From Hemerocallis citrina (taxonomy: Eukaryota > Streptophyta > Magnoliopsida > Asparagales > Asphodelaceae): 64,000 nt of DNA. Numbering within the stretch: position 1 is the stretch's first letter; every line of letters begins with the position of its first letter. Shown here in pieces: positions 43,300 to 54,435 of the stretch. The DNA is taken from contig CM030358.1 of the NCBI GenBank assembly GCA_017893485.1, positions 154,138,706 through 154,202,705 on the forward strand, read 5' to 3'. Below the pieces are notes generated by a model. The model ran no database searches, had not been told where the DNA came from, and saw only the letters and a list, made by a program, of their open reading frames with translations. Both the position numbers and the translations under genes were made by a program.

Positions 43300-46200
43300 T
43301 AATCTCGTGGGTCATAGGGGGAGATTTCAACATTACCAGATATCGTTATGAACATGGAGGGAGGGGGCCAAGCCGCATTGATCAGGATAACTTCAACCTT
43401 ATCATAGATGAGCTAGAGTTAATGGAGATGGAGCAGATAGATAGAAAGTTCACTTGGTCTAATATGTAGCCTATCCTGATATTAATCAAGCTTGATAGGA
43501 TTTTGGTTTCCACAGATTGGGAAGATGTCCATCCTCTGGCTAAAGTGAAAACGATTACGAGATATACCTCGGATAACCTGCCACTAGTATTGGAGTGTGG
43601 GGAAGACTACGCCAAAAAGCGGTATCCCTTCAGATTTGAGAAAACTTGGACGTTGTCAACAAATATTCGTCAGGTAATAGATGATTCATGGAAGGCCACT
43701 ACCACAGAGGTGTCCGCAGTGGGGATCTGGATTGAAAAGATGAGAAGACTATGAAAGCATATCAAAGTTTGGGAAAGGAGGGAATCTGGTGTGGTCAGAA
43801 TTAGATTGCAAGAATTGAGCAATAAGGTAGCGGAGTTGGAAGTTATTCAAGAGGGGAGGGATCTCCTGGAAGCGGAGATTGAAGAGTTGATCAATAATAG
43901 ACTTGAGATCCAGCATATAGCCGATATGGAAGAACAATATTGGAAACAGTGCTCGAGGGTACAATGGCTTAAAGAAGGGGATGTGAATACAAATTTTTTT
44001 CATAAGGTGGCCAATGGAAGAAGGAGACAAAACCACATTAGCAGGCTGCTGATTGATGGTTCCTGGACGGAGAATGAAGGATTGATTAGGCAAGAAATTG
44101 ACAAAAGTTTCAAGGAGCTGTTCGGGAGAAGCAATGCGTTTAGATGTAAACTACTTCCTGACATGTGGAGTTCCTCTAGAATTGAGGGGAGTGAAGATAT
44201 AGAGGGCACATTTGCGGAAGAGGAGGTCCTTCATGTTGTGAAGGCTCTGGGACAAGACAAAGCGTCGGGGCTGGATGGATTCCCCATATTCTTTTATAGG
44301 CTATATTGGGATGTCATTAAGGCGGATCTTATGAACATCTTCAATGACTTGCACGATGGGGTAGCAGACCTGGATAGAATTAACTATGCTAATGTTATCC
44401 TAATCCCTAAAAAAAAAAGAGGTGTCAAGGGTAGAGGATTTCAGGCCTATTAGTCTACTGAACGGATCCTTCAAGATCGTCACGAAAGTCTTAGCACAAA
44501 GGTTGTCTCCACTGTTGGATGGGGTGGTAGGTGATTCCCAAAGTGGCTTTATCAGGGGCAGAGATATTATGGATAGTGTCGGCCCACGAAATATGGATAA
44601 GGTAAACCGGTTTCTATTGAAAATAGATTTCCAAAAAGCGTATGACTCGCTAGAGTGGGAATGCGTTGATGAAGCGCTCAAACTAAAAGGATTTGGATCT
44701 AAATGGCATATGTGGATCCGGAAATGTGTACAAGGGTGAAAGTCTTTTATTCAGGTCAATAGGCAGCTGGGGAAAGAAATCAAATGTAGGAGGGGTCTAA
44801 GGCAGGGAGATCCGTTGTCCTCTCTACTCTTCGCTATCGTCGCAGACGGACTGACTGAAATTATCAGTAGAGGTAAGGAGCAAGGGCTCATTCAGGGTAT
44901 CAAAGCAAGGGGGATTCCGCAAACAATTTCCATCCTCCAATATGCAGACGATACGTTATTGTTCGAAGCTGCAAAAGATGAAGAAATGAAGGCTATAGGC
45001 ATGGCCCTGCAGTGCTTTGGCACGTGGTCGGGGATGACAGTGAATCAAACAAAGACTTGCATTCTTCCTATTAGCGACCAAATTTCTATCCCCATTGACA
45101 CCATCAAGAGTTATTTCGGATGCGGATCTGGCCAATTTCTTTTGGTCTATCTAGGAATTCCTATAAGACCGGGGGCACTTCAAAGAGAGGATTGGCAACC
45201 GTTGAGAGATAAAATAGATAAAAAAACTATCCGGTTGGAAGGTCCGACTCCTTACATTAGGTGGAAGAATCACATTATTAAATTCGGTGCTTGGTAGTCT
45301 TCCGACTTATCTGATGTCAGTATATGAGCTCCCTAATTGGGTAATTCAGAAAATAGACAAAATCCGAAGAAGATTTCTATGGAAAGGAACCGATGAGTCG
45401 AACAAAGGACTACCTCTAGTCAATTGGGGTAGAGTCTGCAAAAGGAGAGAATATGGAGGGCTAGGGATTCAGAATATAAGGGATATGAACATAGCACTGT
45501 TGAGCAAATGGTGGTGGAAGATGAAGAGGTGACGGAATAATTGGTGGTGCAAATCGTTTGCCAGATTTAGATGTAGGAAAGCATGTCGCTTTGGAGGAAA
45601 AACAATTTTCGGGAAGACATCTTTATTATGAAAGGGAGTAGCAAAGGTGGGGATGCTTTACCATTCCAATACTAGATGCAGAATTGGAAGCGAGAAGGAT
45701 ACTAGATTCTGGTGGGACAAGTGGTGCGGGGACAGGAGTTTGATGAGCTTATTTTTAGCAGCTGTAGAGGCTACGATAAATACACTCTGTGGTGGCGGAT
45801 GTGTGGCATAATCAGCGACTAAAGCTTGTCGTCAAATGACATTTATCCCAGAACGCGATATCAGAACTGACGGACCTTAAAATATTTATTAGGGCAGAAG
45901 GGCAGTACAATAATGAGGGCAAAGATAGCAGAGAATGGATGCTACAGTCTTCTGGGGAGTTCTCAGTCGCCTCAATGTACAAGAGGATCAACGACGACGG
46001 ATTGCGCTCTAAGGATGCTAATATTATATGGAAGCTCTGGGTGCCATTAGGGTCAAAGTTTTTGCTTGGTTAATCATGAACGATGCTATCTTATCAAAAA
46101 TCAACCTACGGAAAAGGAACTTGCAAATTGATGTTAGATGCGAGGCATGTACGAGCGGAGAAGAAGATACCAACCATATTTTATTCTCTTGTATTAAGGC

Positions 46201-46744
46201 CAAACTAGCTTGGGAAGTAGTCAATTTAGGATTTGGCTTGATAGATTATCCTAAGTCTAGTTCAAAGGTCTGGGGACGTTGGTGGGTAGATCTAGTTAGA
46301 AAGGAAGATAGAGAGGCGTGGGGTGTGATGACAACAGCTACGATGTGGTGTCTGTGGTTAAGCAGAAATGATTTATGCTTTCGCAAAATTAGCTGTAGCT
46401 TTTCGGTTATCATGCATAAAATTATATCTCTATCTCATGAATGGACAGATCATAGGGGAGCAATGAAGCGGCTGCATATGGAAGAGGAGGAATAGGAGGA
46501 GCAGGTTGCGGCAAAGCAATTGTTACGAGTACAATCTGACCTCAGTAGTGTTTTGGGATTAGCAGCTTTCTTGTGGATGGGTGCCACAGAATAGGGTCTT
46601 GGATTAGTAGCCCTTGTAGTATGTTCATCGATGTATTTTCGATTTGAGAGGTGGTATTTTGGGTATATTGTAATTAGTACTACTATGTTTCTTTAATTTG
46701 CATTAATGAAGCGATGACTGGGTCATCTTTTTATCAAAAAAAAA
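43300..46744 (+). mobile_element. 5'-truncated L1-type LINE
   Basis: 3.4 kb between copies of the target duplication ATTGTCTTTT (43290-43299 and 46745-46754), ending in poly(A). It begins inside the endonuclease (GGDFNITRY), which is the usual product of incomplete target-primed reverse transcription. It sits inside the hAT element 43200-48151, so it is younger than that element. Confidence 0.9.
43312..46495 (+). pseudogene. LINE endonuclease/reverse transcriptase ORF2 remnant
   Basis: In order: the C-terminal part of an AP-type endonuclease (GGDFNITRY at the 5' edge, RKFTWSN, then LDRILVSTDW); a linker with QCSRVQWLKEGDVNTNFFH; reverse transcriptase with DKASGLDGFPIFFYR (about 44258-44300), DFRPISLLNGSFKIV, the polymerase motif LLKIDFQKAYDSLEW, RRGLRQGDPLSSLLF, and catalytic QYADDTLLF (Tyr at 44941); then LPTYLMSVYELP and a C-terminal zf-RVT region (VFAWLIMNDAILSKINL.. 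to CEAC..NHILFSC). Breaks: TAG 43467, TGA 43752, a frame change in the A run near 44409-44418, TGA 44737 in place of Trp, a frame change near 45290, TGA near 45530 and further damage to 46025. All parts for a plant L1 are present except the truncated 5' end; it is inactive. Confidence 0.9.
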
Positions 46745-46754
46745 ATTGTCTTTT

Positions 46755-48140
46755 GGTTTCCCAAAAGGCCTTGTTTGAGAAATCAGAAAAGTTGAAAGGC
46801 CTCTTAAAACTCTTCAGAGTCTTTTGGTTTCCCAAAAGAACATTATTGCTAACTGCTTTCATTTACAAAAATTCAATAAATATTGCCCGACTCTCTCTAC
46901 CGACTTCCAAGACTCCAACTCTCCAAGTTCTAAGTTTCTGTCAGACTCCCTCTCTCATCTCGCCATCGCTCTTCTCTCTCTCAGTCTCCTGACTTTTCAC
47001 ATCGGCGACTTGACCACAGGCATGAGGAACTGAGGCGTCGTCCATTCGCGGCAGACTGCTTGCCCTGTGAGTATATTAATTAGGGTGCATAATATTATTC
47101 AGTATTTGGCGGACATTGGAATCTCAAATAGTAGTTATCGCTGAAATGAGAATGTACGAGTAAGGAAGGGGATTGAATGTAGATGAATTTGATTTCTATG
47201 GTGAGAATCAGTTGATTTATTGAGTTCCCCCAATTCTAATGTCGTTGTTCGTCTTCTTCCTTTTTGGGTTTCTAAGAACAACCATTCGCAGGAATCCAGC
47301 GATCTTCGAAGCCATAGCAACTCAAGAAGGAAGGTCAGCTTACCTTCTCCTCATTTCTCCCTTTTTGAGTTCGAATTTGAATTTCTGCATATTTCTTGAT
47401 TATCGCTCTTAATTTCTCTGTACGTACAGGATTTCTCAAGAGGCTAAATATTTTGATGTCAGCAGTCCTTCTGAAACAAGGTACGGTCTCTTCCTTTTCC
47501 CTTTTACATTATAATTTTCAATTTAGGTCACTTTTTTCTTTTCGATAATTAGGTTTACTGTTGTTATTAAGTGTGTTTAATCTCTGCAATGATGTGCTGC
47601 ATAAATATCAGCTACTGTTTGAACCTATGTATGTGTGTGCATAATTTACTGGAATTTTGGAACTACGAGTATATTAGGGTGGACATTAGGATGCAGATGA
47701 GTATGAGGATTGAATTTCCTAAGATGAAAGACTGCTTCATGAATTGGAGAGTTTATGGCATAAAAATCATCGACCTTGCGAGAAATGTGAAATCACTTAT
47801 TTTCATTGCTAATCCTGGCTGTGGGTGGTAAGAGGACAAAGGGAAACTGAATAGAACTAATTCCCTGTGGCTTTATTGTGCATACAATGTCAAAACTAAA
47901 ATTAATAAAATCTTATTTAAGATTAATAATGTCTCAACAAAGATTAAATGGATTGGCTTTATTATCAATTGAAAAGAAATATTGAATGAAATTGATTAAA
48001 ATAATATAATAAATGATTTTGCATCTAAAAAAGCCAGAAAGATAACATTTAAATAAAAATATATTAATTTTAACAAAATATTATTATAAGCTTTTAAAAG
48101 CCCTCATTTCGGAGTTCGCTTTAGGCCTCAGTAAGTGTTG
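46755..48140. other. hAT interior, right of LINE
   Basis: Contains a T/C-rich leader-like stretch (46890-47010), two GTA/AG-type potential intron borders and an AT-rich tail (47860-48090). An 86-codon open frame at 47571 has no known domain. No transposase. Confidence 0.5.
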
Positions 48141-48208
48141 GGCCGGCCCTGGCCGTAGCTACTACATGTCTACAATATACATAAACTGACACTATCCACT
48201 TTGTATAG

Positions 48209-48827
48209 TGATATGGCTAAAAATAGGATTAAATCGGGACCGTTCACATCGGACACGAATCTTAAAGCTCAGGGGTAAAACGGTAATTTCACCTACTAAC
48301 GGGTCTGAAATGAGAACTGGGTCTTTCTTCACGACCCAATAACCCACGAACGGATCCACCTCAACTGGGTACGGGTCCCAACCCGAAACACACCCAGTCC
48401 AGCAAGATAAAATCAAGGTCTCTGATTAAATCCTAATCAACGGCCCTGATTCACATCTATCTTTTCACTGGGGATTAGGGATTACATTCCTTATCTGATT
48501 ACGGGGATTATATTCCTTATCAGATCACGGGGATTACATTCCTAATCTGATCCTTAAGGCACCTATAAATACCCCCCATCCATCTCCATTAAGAGGTAAT
48601 CAATCTTTTATGAGTTAAACGCTCTTTCATAATCATTTCTGGTTACTGACTTGAGCGTCGGAGGGTGCGTCACCGGGATCAATCCCGGTGTCTCGCACTT
48701 TTTGCAGGTGTACAGCGGGAGTCAACGGTCAAACCCCGGCAGAACAGGTTACAGGTTTGCTATTCAAGTTTTCCTAAGAATCCACAAATACTATCTGTTT
48801 GCCCCCACACCAGATTTAACGGCAACA
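48209..48827 (+). repeat. TRGAG-2 5' LTR
   Basis: 619 bp, TGATATGGC to GGCAACA. TATAAATA at 48564-48571 is a good TATA box. GGGATTACATTCCT.ATCTGAT is repeated three times at about 48475-48555 just upstream of it and may act in transcription. Confidence 0.9.
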
Positions 48828-48845
48828 GATTGGCGCCATCTGTGG
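48828..48845 (+). other. TRGAG-2 primer binding site
   Basis: GATTGGCGCCATCTGTGG, the same site as in TRGAG-1. Confidence 0.8.
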
Positions 48846-48899
48846 GAAACAAACGAATAGCGGCCTCCCCTCTTCCCGTTGGTCAGATCTTCTCCAGCC

Positions 48900-50607
48900 A
48901 TGCATCCAAAACAAAAGGGGAAGGCAGCGGTCTCCAACCGAAGAACCACTTCTCTTCCTCCTCTCCCTCCTCCAGTTCAAGGTGCTCCTACTCAACAGGT
49001 CCCTCCAAGGTCTCGGGGGGGCTGCCCAGGGGCGCTCCCGTCAGAGTCGTCCGAAGCAACATCCTCCTCATGATCAAGTCGCGGGTCCCAATCCTTCAGT
49101 TGAATCTGTGGCCTCTCAAAGCCCCCCCGAGCGGGATCTTCGTCAAGTGATTGCCAACCGTCAAAAGGGGGTCGACCTCAGAACTCGCCTGAATAGATGG
49201 CGAGCCCTTGGTGTAGTCCATCAACCCGAGAACTCAGGGGCTTCAAGAATCTGAACCCCCCGTCGACCGAGGACTAGAAGATCCCCTCCCCCGAGGAGGC
49301 AAAGAGAGTCCCCTCAGCATCATCGGCGGAGAACTCATTCTCCAATAAGCCGAGCCACACATAGGGACCGCCAAGCTGGAGAGGCACTAGTCACAAGGGC
49401 AGATCTTCAAGACTTCCAAGCGACAGTCTTAAGGACCCTCAATATCACCCCAAAGAATGACCAGAGACCACCTACTCATGAGCCAACTAGGAGCCATCGC
49501 CTTCACACTCTCAGTCCTCCTCCATCTCCAAGCTACCATCGCCGCAGCCCCAGTCCACCCTCGTACGAAGATGAGTCCTGGGGCTTGGCAAGGTATGATC
49601 AAAGAGAAGACTCGGTCTACCGTCGTCTCCACGAGATGGAGAGGCGCCTCGGCCAAATTAACAGGGAAGAAGAGCAACGGGCGACAAACCTCCGCCCGAG
49701 CAAACCTCCATTCTCCCGCACCATCATGGAGGCCCCCATCCCAGAAAACTTCAAGCCGCCTCACCTCGAGACGTATACCGGGGAATCAGGCCCCGCAGAT
49801 CACATAGAGAGTTTCAAAACTCTCATGATGATCCACCATGCTTCAGACGCCCTCCTCTACAAGATCTTCCCTGCCACGCTGAAGGGGTCTGCACGAGAAT
49901 GGTACTCTCGACTCGCCCCGGCCTCCATCTTCTCATTTGATCAGTTCAAAGGGCTCTTCCTTACTCATTTCGTGAGTAGCCGCCGAGCTGAGAAAACAAG
50001 TGTATCTCTGGTGACCCTCAACCAAGAAAAGGGTGAACGCCTAAGAGATTACGTTCGATGCTTCACCGCCGAAGCCCGGTCCATTCCCTCCCTCAACCAG
50101 TCAGTAGCATCTGCCGCATTCGAGCGCAACGTCACTAATGCCAACCTCAGGGCATCCCTTGCCAAGAAGCCTCCTCGGGACTTCTCAGAGCTCCTACTTA
50201 GGGTGGAGAAGTACATACGAGCAGAAGAGGCTCTCAACCCCCTTACTCTTGAGGAGACATATTCCGAGAACAAACGGAAGAACACAAGTGAAGAGGGGTC
50301 CCAAAAATCCCAGAAGGACAGTAATGGCCAGCGCCGTTCGACTCCACGTTTTGAGAAGTTCACCCCCCTCATTGCTAATATATCAGAAGTCCTTATGGAG
50401 GTGGACAAGGAAGGACTACTCCGCGCTCCCCCTAGAATGAATACCCCTAGCAAGAAGAGGAACAAAGATAAGTGGTGCTGCTTTCACAGGGACCACGGCC
50501 ATGACACGGATGATTGTCGAGCTCTGAAGGAGGAGATCGAAGAACTCATACAACGGGGGCACCTGACCAAGTTCGTCCAAAAAGAGGGGGCCGAGTTTCC
50601 CCCCTGA
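48900..50607 (+). pseudogene. TRGAG-2 gag (C-terminal 340 codons intact)
   Basis: The start ATG at 48900 (MHPKQKGKAAVSNRRTTSL) matches the N-terminus of TRGAG-1 gag. The Pro-rich N-terminal half is broken by frame changes (about 49070-49580); RDLRQVIANRQKGVDLRTRL is readable near 49135-49195. From 49585 a clean frame of 340 codons holds the retrotrans_gag capsid domain (KGSAREWYSRLAPASIFSFD, about residues 95-115), a basic linker and a knuckle-like WCCFHRDHGHDTDDC (about residues 297-311) before the stop at 50605-50607. No protease follows, unlike TRGAG-1. The intact C-terminal frame and similar LTRs suggest activity until fairly recently, but the N-terminal breaks argue that this copy does not make full gag. 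Confidence 0.85.
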
Positions 50608-50940
50608 GGAGCAAACAAGCGAACAAAAAAGCCCGCCGAGCCTCAAGACTCAGAATCTCCCAACTCCTCCCCAGAGGTCTTCACCTTATTGTAGAAGTAG
50701 GATCTTGATTTTCAATAAGGCCGATGCTTGTAACTCGGCCAACAGCATGTAATAATGGCTCGCCCTATTAAAGCGGCCACTTAGTTTATCTCAATAAAAC
50801 TTTACATTTTTTATTAAAAATCATTGCTCTTGCTTCTTCTATATCTCTTCGAGTCACATCTACGACTCGTTAAATGGTGAGTTCGGAGTCCAACTTCTTC
50901 TACATGGCTGCTCCCGCAGCTTACTAAGCTCTAACAATGC

Positions 50941-51285
50941 GTTCGGAGTCCAACACTTGGCTCGATTCCGCTTCAAATAACTTGCTCTTAAGCGAGTTAG
51001 AAGTGGTTCGCCATTCGGAATTGCTCCCACAACCGTTGAATCCCTCTAACGACGAGTTCGGAGTCCAACACTTGGCTCGATTCCGCTTCAAATAACTTGC
51101 TCTTAAGCGAGTTAGAAGTGGTTCGCCATTCGGAATTGCTCCCACAACCGTTGAATCACTCTAACGACGAGTTCAGGATCCAACACTTGGCTCGATTCCT
51201 GCTTCAAATAACTTGCTCTTAAGCGAGTTAGAAGTGGTTCGCCATTCGGAATTGCTCCCACAACCGTTGACTCTCCTACTTAAAC
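50941..51285 (+). repeat. 115 bp tandem repeat, three units
   Basis: Unit starts at 50941, 51056 and 51171 (GTTCGGAGTCCAACACTTGG..). The units are almost identical. The part AGTTAGAAGTGGTTCGCCAT with TTGCTCCCACAACCG resembles a repeat of TRGAG-1 on its sense strand near 27131-27190. Confidence 0.9.
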
Positions 51286-51839
51286 AACAAGTTCGGAGCT
51301 CACAACTCTCTCCTAGAGTCGCTCCTCAAACTTGTCTCCCAAATGGCTCCCTCTTAGAGTCAAGCTCTTCGCTCCGCTCGCCTCCGAAGCGGACCTCTTC
51401 TCAACGAGTTCGGAGCTCACAACTCTGTCCTAGAGTTCATCCTCACACTCGTCTCACCAATGGCTCTCTTTTAGAGTCAAGCTCTTCGCTCTGCTCGCCT
51501 CCGAAGCGGACCTCTTCTCAACGAGTTCGGAGCTCACAACTCTTTCCTAGAGTTCCTCCTCACACTCGTCTCACCAATGGCTCTCTCTTAGAGTCAAGCT
51601 CTTCGCTCCGCTCGCCTCCGAAGCGGACCTCTTCTCAACGAGTTCGGAGCTCACAACTCTCTCCTAGAGTTCCTCCTCACACTCGTCTCCCAAATGGCTC
51701 TCTCCGAAGCGGACCTTTTCTCAACGAGTTCGGAGCTCACAACTCTCTCCTAGAGTTCCCCCTCACACTTGTCTCCCAAATGGCTCTCTCCGAAGCGGAC
51801 CTCTTCTCAACGAGTTCGGAGCTCACAACTCTCTCCTAG
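51213..51839 (+). repeat. ~120 bp tandem repeat with a 208-codon open frame
   Basis: Units beginning AACGAGTTCGGAGCTCACAA occur at about 51285, 51400, 51520, 51640, 51725 and 51806; full units are 120 bp, shorter ones about 85 bp. Because 120 is a multiple of 3 one sense frame stays open as ~40-residue peptide repeats (SSLRSPPKRTSSQRVRSSQL). No known domain. I regard it as repeat-derived and not a gene, but note that it is on the element sense strand. Confidence 0.75.
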
Positions 51840-52029
51840 AGTTCCCCCTCACACTCGTCTCACAAATGGCTCTCTCCTAGAGCCAAGCTCTTCGCTCTGC
51901 TCACCTCAAAGAGTGGGTCTTCCCATGGCTCTTACGTGGGTCTTCCCAGCACATCTTCTCCGCCCCTAGGAGGGGAGCTCCTCTTCAAAAATCCCCAAGA
52001 CCAAAACTCTCCTCAACCTCATGAATACA

Positions 52030-52570
52030 AGGATATTGCCTGGCTATTTTGACCATGAAGGAGGGTGAATCTTCATCTCACTCCTAAAAAGAAGTTGTAG
52101 ATCTTCGAATTAGCTTCGAAACAAGGGGTCGCACGCCCCGAGCCGACCTCCGTAGCACCGGGAACATCGAGAAGAACTCTCCACGGAAAATTGAACTTCA
52201 GCACAAGCTGCCGAACGTTCTTGCCACCGACCATGTTACGTGAAAAATTTGGACTTCGGCACAAGCTGCCGAGCGTTCTTGACACCGACCATGTTACATG
52301 GAAAAATTGGACCTCGGCCCCCCTTCGTCGAACATTCTTGGCACCGACCATGTTACATGGAAAAGTTGGGGTTATTTTGACCAAGAACACTCCTCAACTT
52401 CATGAAGACATGGATATTGCCCGGTTATTTTGACCATGAAGGAGGGTGAATCTTCATCTCACTCCTAAAGAGAAGTTGTAGATCTTCGAATTAGCTTCGA
52501 AACAAGGGGTTGCATGTCCCGAGCCGACCTCCGTAGCACCGGGAACATTAAGAAGAACTCTGCAGGGAAA
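52030..52570 (+). repeat. ~160 bp segment duplicated at 52030 and 52412
   Basis: The segment running from ATATTGCC.GG.TATTTTGACC to CGGGAACAT.GAGAAGAACTC occurs twice, about 382 bp apart, with a handful of differences. Between the copies lie three units of the next repeat. Confidence 0.85.
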
Positions 52571-52850
52571 AATTGGGGTTCGGCACCAGCTGCCGAGCGC
52601 TCTTGACACCGACCCTGTTTCAGAGGAAAATTGGGGTTCGGCACCAGCTGCCGAGCGCTCTTGACACCGACCCTGTTTCAGGGGAAAATTGGGGTTCGGC
52701 ACCAGCTGCCGAGCGCTCTTGACACCGACCCTGTTACAGGGAAAAATTGGGGTTCGGCACTAGCTGCCGAGCGCTCTTGACACCGACCCTGTTACGGGGA
52801 AAAAATCGGACCTCGACACCCCTTCGCCGAACGCTCTTAGCACTGACCCC
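52195..52850 (+). repeat. ~57-60 bp tandem repeat (CTGCCGAGCGCTCTTGACAC)
   Basis: Eight or so units of GGGGTTCGGCACCAGCTGCC..CGCTCTTGACACCGACC, three before and five after the duplicated segment. The word GCCGAGC(A/G) recurs at 53870-53890. The array ends in a C run (52848-52858) and A runs. Confidence 0.85.
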
Positions 52851-52959
52851 CCCCCCCCGACCCAAAAAAAAAAGAAAAAAAAGGAAACGGGTCGGCAGTT
52901 CGGGTTCCGACCCGTTAAGGGATCCAACCGCATTGCCACGTCACCCTTCTCTTCTTCTC

Positions 52960-53820
52960 CATGATTCCTGCCAAAACCAAAAAAAACAAAACCCAAGCTC
53001 ATCTTCAAGATTGGTTGAACCCACAACTCCATGCCGAGCATTTCCAAGCTCCGAGCTCTCCAAGCTCCGCCATGGCCTTGCCGACCTCCATCACCCCAGC
53101 TCCGACGACCTCCATCCACTCCTCACCGAGCTCAAGCAGAACTCAGGCGAGCGCTTCGGCGTCGAGCCCCTCCGTCGACGTCGAGCTCGAACCGTCGACA
53201 TGCTCGCAACGTTCGCAGCAAATGATCGCTGAGCTCCTCTCCTTCGCCGAACCTCCAACGACGTCAAGCTCTGAGCTCCCTGGGCCATCGAGCTCCACCC
53301 TCCACGTTCGCCAATAACTCCACAGGAACTCTTTCAACCAACAAATGTCGAGCTCCCGCTAGACTTCGCCTGGACGTCGAGCACCGCTCCACCATTGGCG
53401 AGCTCCTTCCTCGTCCTGAGCGTCGAGCTCCTCGTCTCCAACTCGACCCCACAGTCGAGCCCCAATCTCCACCGTGCTCTCGCCGAACTCTACGCCACCT
53501 CAGCCGAAGCCCCAAACTCCTCTTCTTCACCACTTCCTCCGAGCTCCACTCCCCCAAGCTCCGTCGAGCTCTTCTCCGACGCCGAGCTCGCTAAACCTCG
53601 TCGACCTCCACGCTCGAGCTCATCACCTTCGAGCACTTCGATCGAGGATGGCATCGTTCGATGTTCGTCAACCTCTGCTCGCTGATCAGGGGGATCGAAC
53701 GAAGGCTACGAGCTCGGAGAAGGAATCGAACGAGGGTGAGTTCGAAGGGCGTGGGGCAAGTTCGAAGGAGAAAGAGGAAACAGAGAAGCAGCGAAGAACG
53801 AAGAAGAAAAAGAAGTAGCA
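52960..53820 (+). repeat. TRGAG-2 GAGCTC-rich block
   Basis: GC-rich, Ser/Pro-coding segment with more than 20 copies of GAGCTC/GAGCTYC words. Overlapping open frames on both strands (for example 52961-53317, 53395-53685) are by-products of this composition; no domain is visible. It matches the position of the GAGCT-rich block in TRGAG-1. Confidence 0.65.
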
Positions 53821-53994
53821 AAAAAAAAGTCAACAGTTGACTGCCATGTGGCTTCCACATGGACTTCGGCCACTTTTTGCCGAGCATTCTTGGAACCGAC
53901 CTTGTTACACCAAAAAAATGGCCTCATCTCCCTCCTCCCGATGCGCGCTCGCTTGATCGTGATCAACGCATACGATCGCGCCACGTGTCCAGGT

Positions 53995-54300
53995 AATATT
54001 TAGTTTATTTATTTATTTATTTATTTGTTTTAATTATTTAAAAAATCCGAAAAAATATTTAAAAATCGGATAAAATTAAATAAAAATTCTAAAAATAATT
54101 ATAAATTCAGAAAAATTATTTTAAAATTCTGAAAAATATAATTATTTAATTAGAATAATTATTTAATATTTTCGATAATTAATTATATAATTCGGAAAAT
54201 GAATAAAAAATTCAAAAAAATGAGAAAAAATTCAGAAAAATCTGGAAAAATCACCAAAAATCCAGAAAATTCTGAGGATATTTTTGGGTATTTTACAAGC
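53995..54300 (+). repeat. TRGAG-2 AT-rich block
   Basis: TTTA repeats followed by AATTCAGAAAAATCTGGAAA-type words. Directly before it lies GATCGTGATC..GATCGCGCCACGTGTCC; TRGAG-1 has GATC-rich sequence with CACGTG at the same place (about 21500-21555). Confidence 0.65.
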
Positions 54301-54435
54301 CCAGAATAACACCGTTACACCCCCGAGCAAGATCCAAACTCCCTTAAGAACACCGATAAAATCCCATACGCCATTAGAACGACAAAACTACTCCTCAAAG
54401 ACTGAAAAACTCAGTCTCTAGGAGTGGGGGGCTCG

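Larger units (their letters stand above)
43200..48151. mobile_element. hAT element (CAGxxCCGGCCC ends) carrying a nested LINE
   Basis: The ends CAGACCCGGCCCAA and (minus strand) CAGGGCCGGCCCAA are characteristic of Tip100-like plant hAT elements. The flanks GTCGTAGC (43192-43199) and GCCGTAGC (48152-48159) form an 8 bp target duplication with one mismatch. Apart from the LINE (43300-46744) the interior is about 1.5 kb and resembles a transposase gene leader with introns; no transposase domain is visible, so it is non-autonomous or deleted. A segment GAAAGGCCTCTTAAA..TCTTTTGGTTTCCCAAAAG occurs twice, once interrupted by the LINE. Confidence 0.8.

Noticed and set aside
52747..53887. Several overlapping Ser/Pro/Arg-rich frames of 60-160 codons on both strands
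   Set aside because: They follow the GC-rich GAGCTC repeat block; opposite-strand frames of equal length and no domain point to composition, not genes.
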